DNA from: Salinivirgaceae bacterium
GTDB lineage: Bacteria; Bacteroidota; Bacteroidia; Bacteroidales; SZUA-534
Direction: 5' to 3'
DNA: 46,632 nucleotides
Assembly (NCBI GenBank): GCA_017557605.1
Contig: JAFYYJ010000121.1
Location: forward strand, 1-46,632
Translations under genes and position numbers: made by a program
The notes under the pieces: model-generated
Databases searched by the model: none
What the model saw: only the letters and a program-made list of their open reading frames with translations
What the model was told of the DNA's origin: nothing
Shown here: positions 36,401-45,340 of the stretch, piece after piece
How the letters are laid out: each line of letters opens with the position of its first letter
Position numbering within the stretch: position 1 is the first letter of the stretch

Positions 36401-39400
36401 CGACGCTGGCGACACCATAAAAGTCGGCATGGATAAAGAATTCACATTCACACAAAAAGTGAATATGTGGAACAAAAAGAACTACATAATGACCGCCTAC
36501 ACTGATGTTATTGGCGACACACTTCTTTTTGAAGACTTAGATGTAACTACAAGCAACGACACCGCCCGCTCAACAGCCTCTGTTTGGGGCGAACCGGCAT
36601 ATTCACTTGGACCCGACAGAGGAATGTTACATCCGGAATCATCAATTACCGGCATTGACGGCGGAGTGAAATCCAATGGGTCTACATTTGAAACATACGA
36701 ATGGAAACCTTGGAAAGATTCTAACGGAATATTGATTGACACAGCAGAAACATTGTACCCGATTGTTCACGAATCAAACCAACGATGGATGGGCGTTAAA
36801 GCCGGTGAGGAATTACCAGCCTTCCCTGATGAGAAACCTATTGGCTACTATTACGAATACACAATAGCAGTTAAAACTGTAACTGAAGGCCACGAATGTT
36901 GGGAACACGACACCATTCGAATCATCAAATCGGAAACCAACATAAGCATTGATACTGTTACGTTTAAGTTCGTTTCCGAAAACAATGAGGTAACAACTGA
37001 ACAATTTATCAGAAACGACGAAGACGAATTTGGTGCAAAAAACACTCAATACTGCATCAGCAAACAACCTGATATAGTTACCATATCGGTAAAGAATGTG
37101 GCTGGTGTTCTTGTCGAAAACGAAATTGTGTCACTGTGCTACACATATTTCGATGCCGACACCAACCTTTACACCTATTCTGAAGACACTTTGATAATTA
37201 ATCTGCCAAAGAAAAATGAAGAAGGCAACTATTTTAACTATTCTTTCAAAAAACTCCCGAATCTGGCGCTTGATGGAATACAAGACCTACACTTCTTTGT
37301 CCGCATCAATGCCGACATGAATCATAGCAACGACTCCGCCACAATAAATGTGAACGTATGGCCATTGCCTACAGCCGACCTCGGTCCCGACAGTATTCCT
37401 GCCATCGACCCTGTGAATGACATAAGCCTTCTGCAAACCGATGAAATAAGCGGAGCAACATACAAATGGCAATACAAAGATTCCGAGGATAATTGGCTCA
37501 CAATACTTGAAAATACTCAATGGACTGAAACTGTCGGTGAAGACTCGTTGGTGCACACCAATAAGTTTGACATAACAGAGCAAAGAACCACATACTATCA
37601 GATTTCTGTAACCGATGAACACGCATGCGGAATAGCAACCGACAGTATTTTGATTATCAGCGACAACTGGAAACTTGCGGAAATTATTAGCCCTGCCGAC
37701 CAATGCGAGCCAAATGAAGAAGTTGAGCTGACTGTAGCGATAACCAACAACAGCATTTACGATTATCCTGCCGGATACACAATTCCAATAGCTATCAGCA
37801 TCAATGGCGAGGCAAGAAACGAAGTTATCGAGCTCCAATCGACATTGGCATCCGGAGCGATAGACACCACCACTTTCAGCACACCTATTGACATGTCTGA
37901 AATCGGGGAATACAGATTATCAGTAAGCTTGAACCCGACTCACGACATAAACCGCAACGACAACTCTAAAAGACCTGCCGTCAACATCTGGGGCATAAAG
38001 GAAGTCGATTTTGGCGACGGGTTCATCTACACATTGGAGCCCGACACCATTGTGCTTGACGCTGGCGATGATTTTAAATCGTACTATTGGGAGTGGTATC
38101 CATTGGAAGATGATATTGAAGACACCGTATACGTTTACTACGAAGACGGCGTAACACCTCGTAATAATCAAACGTTCCAAGTTACTTACCCTCGTGAAGT
38201 TACTTATACTGTCTTTGTCCGAGAAGAACATGGCTGCGTAACACCTGAATTAGCGGCACACGGAGCTTCTGTAACAATGATGCCGTACGACCTTGAAATT
38301 AAAGATGATTATATATCGTCACCTGTATCATCGTGCGAAATCAACAGTAACACAATTGCGACATTCACGTTGAAGAATAAAGGTCAAGACATTACTGAAA
38401 CAAACTACGAAGGTGAAAAAAGGCGAGTAAAAATATACATGCAAGCCGATGGCGGTGAGGTAATCTCGAATACCATTGAATTAAAAGGCGGCATCAGCAG
38501 CGGTGCAAAGAAAGAATTCTCACTGCCTTTCACAGCGAATTTTGATGAAAGCTTAACGGTGCACGAATTCAAAATGTGGCTTTCGTGGGAGGGCGACAAT
38601 TTCCACGACAACGATACAGCCTCAATCCAAATCGAACAACTGCCGCATCCAGATGACTTTAGTTTAGGCGACGACATCTACACCAACCGTCCCGACACCG
38701 TGCGACTTGCCGCACCTGAGGGCTACCGCAACTACATTTGGAGCGACAACTCGACTGAAAGTAAATTTAGAATCAGCTATAGCGGCTCAGCCAAATATTG
38801 GGTTGATGTGATAAACGAAAAAGGTTGCTCCACTACCGACACCATTTCAATATTCACTACCGATTTGACAATGAACATGTTGGCTGGCACAACACACTCT
38901 TGCTCACCTGTCAGCAGCGACAGTGTAAAAGCTCAGATTATGGTTAACCCTAACAATACCGTTCCGGCTGGAGCTCAGTTTACCGCCACATTTGAGTGCA
39001 ATGGCTACACCGGCACCAAAGAGATTGTTACCACAAAGGATATAACTCCCGATGAGCCATACGCCTTCAGTTTCGACAACTTGGTAACTCTGCCCGACAC
39101 TGGCGACTACACTCTGAAAACGACCTTAACCGTGCACAACTCTATTGACGTTGACCGCGACAACAATGCTGTAACTTCAACTGTTCGTGTTGGAGCCATT
39201 CAACTGCCGTTCAACGATACCATCCGCACCTACGACGACATCTACATCATCGATGCCGGAACAAACTTTACAACATTCAGTTGGGTTGACAATCCGTTTG
39301 CCGACCAGCGCATAGCTGTTGTAACTGAAGGCAAATACACCGTAAATGTGGTTGACACCAACGGCTGCGCCAACACCGACTCCACATACATAATCTTCGT

Positions 39401-40796
39401 GAGACCGGCCTACGAAATCGACCGATTGGGTTTTGCCTCGACCATGTGCGCGCCAAACGAATTGACTGAAATATCACTCTACGTCAAGAATATAGGCAAT
39501 GACATTGTGGCTGCGGGCACGGTTATCCCGGCATCTTATAAGATTGATGATAATGCGACAGTAGAAGAAAATTTCACCTTGACAAAGAACTTGAGGGAGA
39601 ACGACTCGCTGCTGATAAAATTCAACACGAAAGCCGATGTGCGCGAAACCGGCTCATACACTATGATGCTTAACGCCGATGTCAACGGATACGAAACATC
39701 GAGTCTGAAAACCATAACCGTTATGGAGAACCCGTCGCCTGACCTTGGCGAAGACATCAACACCGATAAAGACAGCTGGCAGCTGACTCCAGGTATCAAC
39801 TTCGGACAATTCCTGTGGAGCACCGGTGAGACCAACTACTATATCGATGTCACAACAAGCGGCGACTATTGGGTAACCGTAACCAACAACTACGGCTGCT
39901 CGGCCAACGATACCGTATCGGTTCACTTTACAGAGCCTGAGGTGAGTGTTGCCGCCTTCAACAGCGCTGCGGCATACTGCGGCGATGTTGTCGACCAGAA
40001 CTTCGAAATAAACCTGAGCAATAGTGGCGTCAAGAACGTTAAAGCGGGGCACACCATTGGCATTACTTGCGCTGTAGGTGACACAACAGTAACCGACTCC
40101 ATCACGCTGCCTAACGACTTCTTCGCCGGAGCAAGTTTCAATCATAAACTTGCCGCACCAGTATCGATAAAAGGCGTAGGCGCGCACACTCTTGCATTCA
40201 CTGTCAGCATCGACGGAAAGCAGACCGACATCTCTGCTTTCACTGTCAACATCTACGACTTCCCGACATTTAAATTCGCCAGCGATGAGTTGGTAGTAGA
40301 TGAATATCCGTACACGCTAACAGCTCCTGTGGACAATGCCGGTTATCTGTGGAGCGACGGAAGCACCGAGAGCAGCATCAGCGTATCGGAAGACGGCACC
40401 TACTCGCTCACCGTAACCGATGAGAACAACTGCTCGGCATCAAGTAGCATCAGTATCAAGCTAAAGATTATTGATAATCCTGGTGGTGGTGGAGGCGGTG
40501 GAGGCGGTGGAGGCACCACACCTCCCGAAGACACTACTGCCATCAACAGCTTAGCTGAAGGTGAGATTGGCATCTATCCGAATCCGGCTGACAACGCCAT
40601 CAACATCGACTTCAGCCAAAGCCAGCTGACAGGCAGCCGCATCTGGATTTCGAGTGTTACCGGAAAAGTGCTGATGACTGATATTCAAACATCCGACATT
40701 ATGCAGATTGACATAAGCAACTGGCCGCAAGGTATTTACATAATAAAGATTGTGAATGGCGGTTCGTCAGGATTTATCAAATTCGTAAAACGATAA
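33420..40796 (+). CDS. Giant T9SS-secreted modular surface protein
   Basis: The protein has 2458 residues from the ATG at 33420, chosen because a signal peptide follows (ending INAYGQ). An in-frame ATG at 33387 adds 11 residues. The N-terminal part has an InlB-like repeat and three MAM/jelly-roll-like modules starting EDFEAYGDN, FFDNFENPD and AEDFDNDYG. Then CARDB-like modules (SPADQCEPNEEVELTVAITN, SPVSSCEINSNTIATFTLKN, STMCAPNELTEISLYVKN) alternate with Ig-like modules (LGDDIYTNRP ... YIWSDNS; LGEDINTDKD ... FLWSTGE), period about 175-215 residues. A run of 11 Gly leads to a type A sorting domain (YPNPADNAINIDFS ... GIYIIKI). It should cross the outer membrane by T9SS and be cell-attached or released. 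Adhesion is likely; no enzyme motif is seen. Confidence 0.9.
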   Translation: MKNFVFTNMLKCAAVIISTFLAINAYGQEKAETNEIIIIAQHSHIEGVGITLTTLQVKNDSIVYKGSYTEGNSIVLTVVPNARYAFYQWSDNNFNNPRTEIPSADTITAMCGYVYYEEDFEAYGDNLPLPTEETDNIWRQQHIVGSFKWKLANGGGKPTTSPVRKPETAQSGSHNALFFKLTIANDESTRLVSPTINIKNTNKPMLTFWYSQYESEMGDTKDNFEFTLCYRLSSSSKWVEYRTFSTATDDMTPWRKESIYLPDSCKQQEFQIAFLSTTKKVGYGVCIDNIKIIETLTMQKYVSSIFASQPNTNMIPTSATDNPVMMLKIPVLGNDGVLFLNSITATALQQAATSVTDNGMKLYYTTSDEFKTDSLLARASIVNGKATFNNINFDLPLGNSYLWIACDVKDEDGNHTLKNSIIDFKIEANAIDIGGSNYPKSDLPANPGQGRLVIESRFFDNFENPDSTNKYWSFTGDFERASAIGHGGSSGGGGGNPDPDYARSGSNIIGTDITDDGNYESSENYRSTATTIPFDCYFYKDINVLFYRWLNCSGVSDYAFVRYSLSEGDTLNAWQNSSSIQEHSWSFQKYSIGKNANRNRNLSLQIKLGPTLNNNRYSGWNIDDFALVGTFVYADAAITDILAPNSGCGLTNEEDVTIRIKNTGYNKIEIPFTVSYSIDGGKTWVDETIDREVARNEEFEYTFETKADLSSYSRYDSKKKDDIFYDIRTKVTLAEDEYEPNNTMQKKVLSRPTYSLPYAEDFDNDYGGYWYRFGNNKTWKTATLSDVPCWTTSADWEAEYGYKRNDSAWLESPCFDFSNVQKPMLSFKLKCDAEDTDGLTVYYSTDNGASWTLIPYGTNYERLNWYNTEDPIDALGTAGWTGYEPGWSFIQQLLPGNLAGKSSVKLKFLFQSVDNEDPAYNYGFAIADVRLYEAPADAGVAEIVSPVSACHLDSLQQITVSIHNYGIRGLTRADSLFATVNINNRLTLVDTFLLDAGDTIKVGMDKEFTFTQKVNMWNKKNYIMTAYTDVIGDTLLFEDLDVTTSNDTARSTASVWGEPAYSLGPDRGMLHPESSITGIDGGVKSNGSTFETYEWKPWKDSNGILIDTAETLYPIVHESNQRWMGVKAGEELPAFPDEKPIGYYYEYTIAVKTVTEGHECWEHDTIRIIKSETNISIDTVTFKFVSENNEVTTEQFIRNDEDEFGAKNTQYCISKQPDIVTISVKNVAGVLVENEIVSLCYTYFDADTNLYTYSEDTLIINLPKKNEEGNYFNYSFKKLPNLALDGIQDLHFFVRINADMNHSNDSATINVNVWPLPTADLGPDSIPAIDPVNDISLLQTDEISGATYKWQYKDSEDNWLTILENTQWTETVGEDSLVHTNKFDITEQRTTYYQISVTDEHACGIATDSILIISDNWKLAEIISPADQCEPNEEVELTVAITNNSIYDYPAGYTIPIAISINGEARNEVIELQSTLASGAIDTTTFSTPIDMSEIGEYRLSVSLNPTHDINRNDNSKRPAVNIWGIKEVDFGDGFIYTLEPDTIVLDAGDDFKSYYWEWYPLEDDIEDTVYVYYEDGVTPRNNQTFQVTYPREVTYTVFVREEHGCVTPELAAHGASVTMMPYDLEIKDDYISSPVSSCEINSNTIATFTLKNKGQDITETNYEGEKRRVKIYMQADGGEVISNTIELKGGISSGAKKEFSLPFTANFDESLTVHEFKMWLSWEGDNFHDNDTASIQIEQLPHPDDFSLGDDIYTNRPDTVRLAAPEGYRNYIWSDNSTESKFRISYSGSAKYWVDVINEKGCSTTDTISIFTTDLTMNMLAGTTHSCSPVSSDSVKAQIMVNPNNTVPAGAQFTATFECNGYTGTKEIVTTKDITPDEPYAFSFDNLVTLPDTGDYTLKTTLTVHNSIDVDRDNNAVTSTVRVGAIQLPFNDTIRTYDDIYIIDAGTNFTTFSWVDNPFADQRIAVVTEGKYTVNVVDTNGCANTDSTYIIFVRPAYEIDRLGFASTMCAPNELTEISLYVKNIGNDIVAAGTVIPASYKIDDNATVEENFTLTKNLRENDSLLIKFNTKADVRETGSYTMMLNADVNGYETSSLKTITVMENPSPDLGEDINTDKDSWQLTPGINFGQFLWSTGETNYYIDVTTSGDYWVTVTNNYGCSANDTVSVHFTEPEVSVAAFNSAAAYCGDVVDQNFEINLSNSGVKNVKAGHTIGITCAVGDTTVTDSITLPNDFFAGASFNHKLAAPVSIKGVGAHTLAFTVSIDGKQTDISAFTVNIYDFPTFKFASDELVVDEYPYTLTAPVDNAGYLWSDGSTESSISVSEDGTYSLTVTDENNCSASSSISIKLKIIDNPGGGGGGGGGGGTTPPEDTTAINSLAEGEIGIYPNPADNAINIDFSQSQLTGSRIWISSVTGKVLMTDIQTSDIMQIDISNWPQGIYIIKIVNGGSSGFIKFVKR

Positions 40797-40803
40797 CTTG
40801 TCA

Positions 40804-40848
40804 AACGGGATTTTGCGTGACAATAGAAGTGCAAAATCCCGTTTTTTT
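40804..40848 (+). terminator. Intrinsic terminator of the giant gene
   Basis: A 13-bp perfect stem AACGGGATTTTGC / GCAAAATCCCGTT with a 14-base loop ends in seven T. It isolates truA from the surface-protein gene. Confidence 0.92.
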
Positions 40849-40862
40849 AATTCCAACCATCG

Positions 40863-41606
40863 ATGCGCTATTTTTTAGTTCTCGACTATAACGGAGCAAA
40901 CTATTGCGGCTGGCAGCGTCAACCAGGACAGGACACCGTGCAGGAGCGCATTGAGAAAGCGCTATCGACACTTCTACGCCACGAGACCGAGATAACCGGC
41001 GCCGGCCGTACCGACACTGGCGTTCACGCCCGCAACTATGTGGCGCATTTCGATTCCGATGTTGAGACACTGCACACCGATGCCGATTTCCTCTACAAAC
41101 TGAACTGCATCCTACCTTTCGACATCAATATTCAGCGCATTGCACAAATGCACGCTGAAGCCCACGCCCGTTTCGATGCCACTCGGCGCACTTACAGATA
41201 TTACATCACCACACGAAAAGATGTTTTCCGATATCCACTCACCCATCGCGCCAAGAATTTAGACATTGAGAAGATGAATCTTGCGGCTGCCGAATTGCTG
41301 AAATACACTGATTTCACAAGTTTCAGCAAGCTAAACACTGATGTTAAGACCAACAACTGCACCATCTACAAGGCTTTTTGGGCAGAATCGGCAGATGGTG
41401 AACTTGTTTTCACAATCACAGCCAACCGTTTTCTGCGAAATATGGTGCGCGCCATTGTCGGAACTCTAATAGAAATTGGCTACGGGAAAATCTCAATTGA
41501 AGATTTTCGCAATATCATTGAAGCAAAAAACAGAAGCAAGGCGGGAACTTCTGCCCCCGCACAAGCTCTGTTCTTAGAAGAAATTGAATACCCCTATGAG
41601 GTGTAA
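40863..41606 (+). CDS. truA: tRNA pseudouridine38-40 synthase TruA
   Basis: The protein has 247 residues, the family length. It converts uridines 38, 39 and 40 in the anticodon arm of tRNAs to pseudouridine. The catalytic motif GAGRTDTGVHA places the nucleophile at Asp51. The N-terminus YNGANYCGWQRQPGQDTVQ and the C-terminal FLRNMVRAIVGTLIEIG are typical. It starts only 15 bases after the terminator of the preceding gene, so its promoter would have to lie in or before that hairpin. Confidence 0.96.
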   Translation: MRYFLVLDYNGANYCGWQRQPGQDTVQERIEKALSTLLRHETEITGAGRTDTGVHARNYVAHFDSDVETLHTDADFLYKLNCILPFDINIQRIAQMHAEAHARFDATRRTYRYYITTRKDVFRYPLTHRAKNLDIEKMNLAAAELLKYTDFTSFSKLNTDVKTNNCTIYKAFWAESADGELVFTITANRFLRNMVRAIVGTLIEIGYGKISIEDFRNIIEAKNRSKAGTSAPAQALFLEEIEYPYEV

Positions 41607-41611
41607 GATGT

Positions 41612-41672
41612 GTTTAAAGTTAAAAGTTTAAAAGTTTAAAGTTTAGAGTTTAGGGGTTAGAGTTTAGGGGGG
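41612..41672 (+). repeat. Low-complexity GTTTA-rich spacer after truA
   Basis: Short imperfect units AAAGTTTA, then GAGTTTAGG, are repeated about eight times in the spacer to the convergent DUF4625 gene. It resembles the AT-rich elements after other genes but is more degenerate. The rest of 41607-41727 holds nothing recognisable. Confidence 0.45.
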
Positions 41673-41727
41673 TAGATTCAAGGCTTTAATCTAACATCCA
41701 ATACCTAACACCAATCAAACGCCACTC

Positions 41728-42195
41728 CTACTCCACAATTTTGATAGCCATCGATTTCAGCTGTTGCCAGCCTGCCTGGTCGGTTAGGCGGACCATAAAA
41801 TGGTAGTCGCCGGGGTCGATGTCAGCCGGAATGTCGATGTTGATGATTGCCGTGTAGGTCTGCTGCCCTTGCGGAATGTCAAAATCGCTGTTGTAAACCC
41901 ACGGATTGACGGGCGTTTTCTCCGCATCAATTTCACATTCGGCTGCCGATGTGCTGTGAGTGTGGTGGTCGAAGTTGTTGTGGACCTCAATGTTATAACT
42001 GCCCAACTCCACATTATCGGAAAGCAGATAGTGGAAAGGTATCACGCTGCCGCACTTAAACTGCTGACAATCAACGGGGCAAGTCTGCTCGCCATCGGCG
42101 GTGATTTCAGGCAGGGTCATATCCTCCGTTTTGTCGGAACTGCTGCACGCACAGAGTGCGCACAGCAGAAACGCTGAAAAAATGGTCTTTTTCAT
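41728..42195 (-). CDS. DUF4625-type lipoprotein A
   Basis: The protein has 155 residues. A lipoprotein signal ends CAC, with Cys17 as lipid site. The mature domain is an Ig-like sandwich with HYLLSDNVELGSYNIEVHNNFDHHTHS near the middle and DIPADIDPGDYHFMVRLTDQAGWQ near the end. This wording matches what I recall as DUF4625, found with TonB receptors in Bacteroidota. CPVDCQQFKC adds three Cys, and HNNFDHHTH gives a clustered His group, so metal binding is plausible. It is the last gene of the cluster, 3 bases after lipoprotein B. Confidence 0.75.
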   Translation of the reverse strand: MKKTIFSAFLLCALCACSSSDKTEDMTLPEITADGEQTCPVDCQQFKCGSVIPFHYLLSDNVELGSYNIEVHNNFDHHTHSTSAAECEIDAEKTPVNPWVYNSDFDIPQGQQTYTAIINIDIPADIDPGDYHFMVRLTDQAGWQQLKSMAIKIVE

Positions 42196-42198
42196 CTT

Positions 42199-42657
42199 TT
42201 ATTCATTATGTGAATGTTCGTGTTCGTCGTCATCGTCATCTTCAACAATTTCGATATGGCACTCAACAGTTGTCTGCTGCCCTTCCTTATCGGTAACCGT
42301 GAAATGAAGGTGATATTCGCCCAGTGGTGCATCGGCAGGAATATCGATATGCTCGTGGAACTCTATATTCTTGATACCGATATACTTACCATCGGTGTAT
42401 GCCTTCTCAATTTCGAATCCGTTCCCAGATTCCTGGTGGATTTCAATATCGATTCGGCTGATTAGTCCATCGGCCAGAACATCAGCTTCAAGGTGCAAGT
42501 CGTGTCCCGGGTGGGTGTGCTTACTATTATCGTGTCCCACTTCGGTCAATGTAATTATCGGTTTATCAGGCATTTCATCGTCTTTTTTGCACGACGAAAA
42601 AACAAAAGCCACAGTCAAAAGAGCCATCACAAGGCTCATATTTAAATATCTTTTCAT
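42199..42657 (-). CDS. DUF4625-type lipoprotein B, His-rich
   Basis: The protein has 152 residues. A lipoprotein signal ends SSC, with Cys23 as lipid site. It shares the fold and key wording with lipoprotein A (DIPADAPLGEYHLHFTVTDKEGQ), so the two are paralogues. It has more metal-type residues: GHDNSKHTHPGHDLHLEAD in the first half, EFHEHIDI later, and the tail EDDDDDEHEHSHNE. This supports binding of a divalent cation at the cell surface or in the periplasm. It stands between the TonB receptor gene and lipoprotein A. Confidence 0.75.
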   Translation of the reverse strand: MKRYLNMSLVMALLTVAFVFSSCKKDDEMPDKPIITLTEVGHDNSKHTHPGHDLHLEADVLADGLISRIDIEIHQESGNGFEIEKAYTDGKYIGIKNIEFHEHIDIPADAPLGEYHLHFTVTDKEGQQTTVECHIEIVEDDDDDEHEHSHNE

Positions 42658-42802
42658 TTTATTAAGTTTTAAATTTAAGTAATTAAGTTTTAATGGTTTA
42701 AGGTTTAGGAAGTTTAGCGCCTTCGCTGTTTAGACAGATTCTAAACCTTCTCGTCTTTCTAAACTCTCTCAACCTTTAAAGATTCTCGTTTGTGTTTGCG
42801 TT
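42658..42802. repeat. GTTTA-rich spacer between receptor and lipoprotein genes
   Basis: A 145-base gap full of TTTAAGT, GTTTAGG and the inverse CTAAAC. AAGGTTTAG (near 42700) and CTAAACCTT (near 42741) can pair, giving a weak hairpin. No ORF or promoter box is clear. Confidence 0.35.
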
Positions 42803-44887
42803 TTAAAACTCCCATCCCGCCATAATCGAAAAATTCCGGCCAGCCTCCGGCACATCAATAAGCCGGTAATAACTGGTGTGGTCATAATAGCGCTTATTCA
42901 GCAGATTATCAGCGTGAAGAGACAGACTGATGCTGCTTCCCGCGAAGCGGAACCTATGGCTCGCCGATAGATTCAGCGTCCAATAGCCGTCAGTTGGCTT
43001 TTCAGGTGGCACTATATTGTCCTGTTTTCCAACTATATGCACGTTCAGCCCGACAAAGCCTTCGCCGTGCCGTTTGTGGCTGTACTTGAGCCCCGCATCG
43101 GCCGACCACGGCGTTGAGAACGGCAGAGTGTAGCCCTTTTTCTCACCCGACAACTGCTCGGCATACAGATACTCGCCTTTCAGTTCGGCATCAAAGTGCC
43201 GCGTGATTTTGCAAGTGGTCTGACACTCAACACCATAGCGCAAAACTTCGGCTTGCGTGTAATGGTACAGCTGCAGTCCTTCCTCGTATAACGACGTGGG
43301 GTTCAGATAGATATAGTTCGGAAAATAGTTCAGATACGGCTCTATCTGAATACTGGCCACCTTGTTAGCCCAATAGGCACTCACATCGAGTTGGTACGAC
43401 ACTTCGGGGTCGAGTTGCGTGTTGCCGCGCTCGTAGCGGAAAATGTGGTAATTGATACCGTCGGCACCCAACTCTTTCGGGATTGGTATGCGGAAACTCT
43501 TGCCGGCATTGGCTTTCAGCACCCAATCGGCAGTCTCGTAACTTGCTCCAACCGACCACGTCAGATTATTGAAAGTCAGGTCGATATCGGCAGAGCGCTG
43601 CTTGAAAACCGAATCGCCGCCAGCGACAGGCGTTTTGTACCAATCGTTGTAACTGTGAATGTGCGTCTGCGCGAAATCGTAGCGCAAGCCGGCATTAAGT
43701 TTCAGTTTGTCAGTTGGTTGCCATTTGTCGAGAAGATACGCGCCATAACTTCCGGTCTCGAAATCGGGAATAATGAATCCCCAACCAGTCCGTCTATTAT
43801 GCTGATATTCAGTATTGACACCTGCATTCAGATTGTGCTCCGCAAGCGACATTTTCAGTCCGACATTGGCCGTGTAAGTGCTCTTGTCGAAATGACGCTC
43901 CATTGAGCCGTCGGGCTTGGGCATATAGCCGTGCGACACAGGTTCTGAGCACTCCTCGCGCCTGTTATTCTGGTAAGCAAGCGACACATCAACCGACAAA
44001 ACATCGTTTCTCCAACTACTGTGACTCAGTACTTTAAGGTGATTCACCCATTGGTACGGCAAATCAATGTCGCGCCGCGAACGGTCGTAATCGATGTCCG
44101 ACAACCGCACCTCGAGCCCGTGGGCGTTGGCAAAAAAGCCGCTCTTCGCATAAGAGTCCGACACGCGCAAGTCGGTGTGGAAATTGTATCCAGCATAACC
44201 AAACATCAAACTTCCGTCGCGCTCAAGCCCGGCCGTATTGCGTAACCGCTGGTCTTTCAGCCTGATATAGTACGAGTAGTACTGAATGCTGTCGGTCGGC
44301 ACTTTGTAGTCGCCATAGTTGATTATGGTGAAATTGGCGCGGCAGAAAAGTTTTCCTGTACGCAGTCCCAACTTTGCCGACGCGCCCAACTGTCCGTTGT
44401 TGCTCCGTCCAAACAACTGCACAGCACCGTTCAAACTGTCGGTGGGTATATGATTGGTATATAAGCATATAACACCGCCAATTGCATCGCTGCCATAGAG
44501 CAGAGCCGCTGGGCCTTTAATCACCTCAACGCGGTCAATGGCAAACTGGTCAATCTCCAGACCGTGGTCATCGCCCCACTGCTGGCCCTCGTGTTTTATG
44601 CCGTCTTCGGCCACCGCCATACGGTTGAACCCAAGTCCGCGGATTGTCGGCTTCGACTGCCCCGAACCAATGCTCATCGCCTTGACTCCCGGAATGCCTT
44701 GCAGCGTCTGCATCAAGCTGCCCGAGAAATTCTGCTGGAGATAGTCATGGGTCAGTTGAATCGAAGGCAACGTGGTGTGCGTCTGCACGGTACGCACAGT
44801 GTGGTCTTTAACTGTAATTTCCTCAATATCAATCACTGTGTCGGACATTGCGCAAAGCAATGCCGCAGCAGCCAGAAAATGTGTCAT
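42803..44887 (-). CDS. TonB-dependent outer membrane receptor, probably for metal
   Basis: The protein has 694 residues from the ATG at 44887, where a short signal peptide starts (MTHFLAAAALLCAMS). Longer starts have no signal. The plug domain (about 20-150) contains LMQTLQGIPGVKAMSIGSGQ, TIRGLGFNRMAVAEDGIKHE and VEVIKGPAALLYGSDAIGGVI. The beta barrel follows and ends in an aromatic residue (GWEF). KHEGQQWGDDHGLE in the plug has His and Asp that could contact a metal. It lacks a carboxypeptidase-like N-terminal extension and has no SusD partner, so it is not a polysaccharide system. The cluster suggests uptake of zinc, copper or another metal, or of a metal chelate. Confidence 0.9.
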   Translation of the reverse strand: MTHFLAAAALLCAMSDTVIDIEEITVKDHTVRTVQTHTTLPSIQLTHDYLQQNFSGSLMQTLQGIPGVKAMSIGSGQSKPTIRGLGFNRMAVAEDGIKHEGQQWGDDHGLEIDQFAIDRVEVIKGPAALLYGSDAIGGVICLYTNHIPTDSLNGAVQLFGRSNNGQLGASAKLGLRTGKLFCRANFTIINYGDYKVPTDSIQYYSYYIRLKDQRLRNTAGLERDGSLMFGYAGYNFHTDLRVSDSYAKSGFFANAHGLEVRLSDIDYDRSRRDIDLPYQWVNHLKVLSHSSWRNDVLSVDVSLAYQNNRREECSEPVSHGYMPKPDGSMERHFDKSTYTANVGLKMSLAEHNLNAGVNTEYQHNRRTGWGFIIPDFETGSYGAYLLDKWQPTDKLKLNAGLRYDFAQTHIHSYNDWYKTPVAGGDSVFKQRSADIDLTFNNLTWSVGASYETADWVLKANAGKSFRIPIPKELGADGINYHIFRYERGNTQLDPEVSYQLDVSAYWANKVASIQIEPYLNYFPNYIYLNPTSLYEEGLQLYHYTQAEVLRYGVECQTTCKITRHFDAELKGEYLYAEQLSGEKKGYTLPFSTPWSADAGLKYSHKRHGEGFVGLNVHIVGKQDNIVPPEKPTDGYWTLNLSASHRFRFAGSSISLSLHADNLLNKRYYDHTSYYRLIDVPEAGRNFSIMAGWEF

Positions 44888-44989
44888 AAATCGATTATTT
44901 GACTTAAACAAACTGATTGTCAATCCGATAAATATGCAGCAAACGAAATCCTGCAATTCGGGCTAACAAAAAAATAGCGGGATGTTTGT

Positions 44990-45331
44990 TTAAATCATTG
45001 GCGGGGCGCGTCCGCGAATGCAGCCATAGCGGTTGCAAGGAATGAACTTGCACTCTGCGACGCGAATGCATCTTGCTAAAAATAAGAGTGCTGCAACGGT
45101 AATCGACAGCGCCATTGCATATGGTAATTGGCACAACTGGCAAAGAAGACACTCGCTGTCAGCCAGTTGCCATTCTGTCAAGTGGCCTGAATGACAAGTG
45201 TGGTGAGCACATTGCTCACATTCATAGTCAGTGTGATACACTGGCTCGTGCGTATGCACTGACAACACGGCAATGCGTGCCAGAAAAACTGTCAGCAGAA
45301 TTAGGGCCGATATGTTTCTACGCTGCTTCAT
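44990..45331 (-). CDS. Small Cys/His-rich membrane protein
   Basis: The protein has 113 residues from the ATG at 45331; the frame continues upstream only to a TTG. Two hydrophobic helices (about 8-25 and 72-90) flank a loop with VHTHEPVYHTDYECEQCAHH, TCHSGH and ECLLCQLC. In total there are ten Cys and seven His. I do not recognise the family. Similar small His/Cys proteins stand before metal-type TonB receptors in Bacteroidota. It is the first gene of the receptor cluster, 102 bases before the receptor start, and has a strong promoter. A metal sensor or chaperone role is inference. Confidence 0.7.
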   Translation of the reverse strand: MKQRRNISALILLTVFLARIAVLSVHTHEPVYHTDYECEQCAHHTCHSGHLTEWQLADSECLLCQLCQLPYAMALSITVAALLFLARCIRVAECKFIPCNRYGCIRGRAPPMI

Positions 45332-45340
45332 TTGCGGATA

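Noticed and set aside
41641..41672. TTTAGGG-like units that resemble a telomere repeat.
   Set aside because: Only a few irregular copies in a bacterial intergenic spacer; part of the general GTTTA-rich spacer type.
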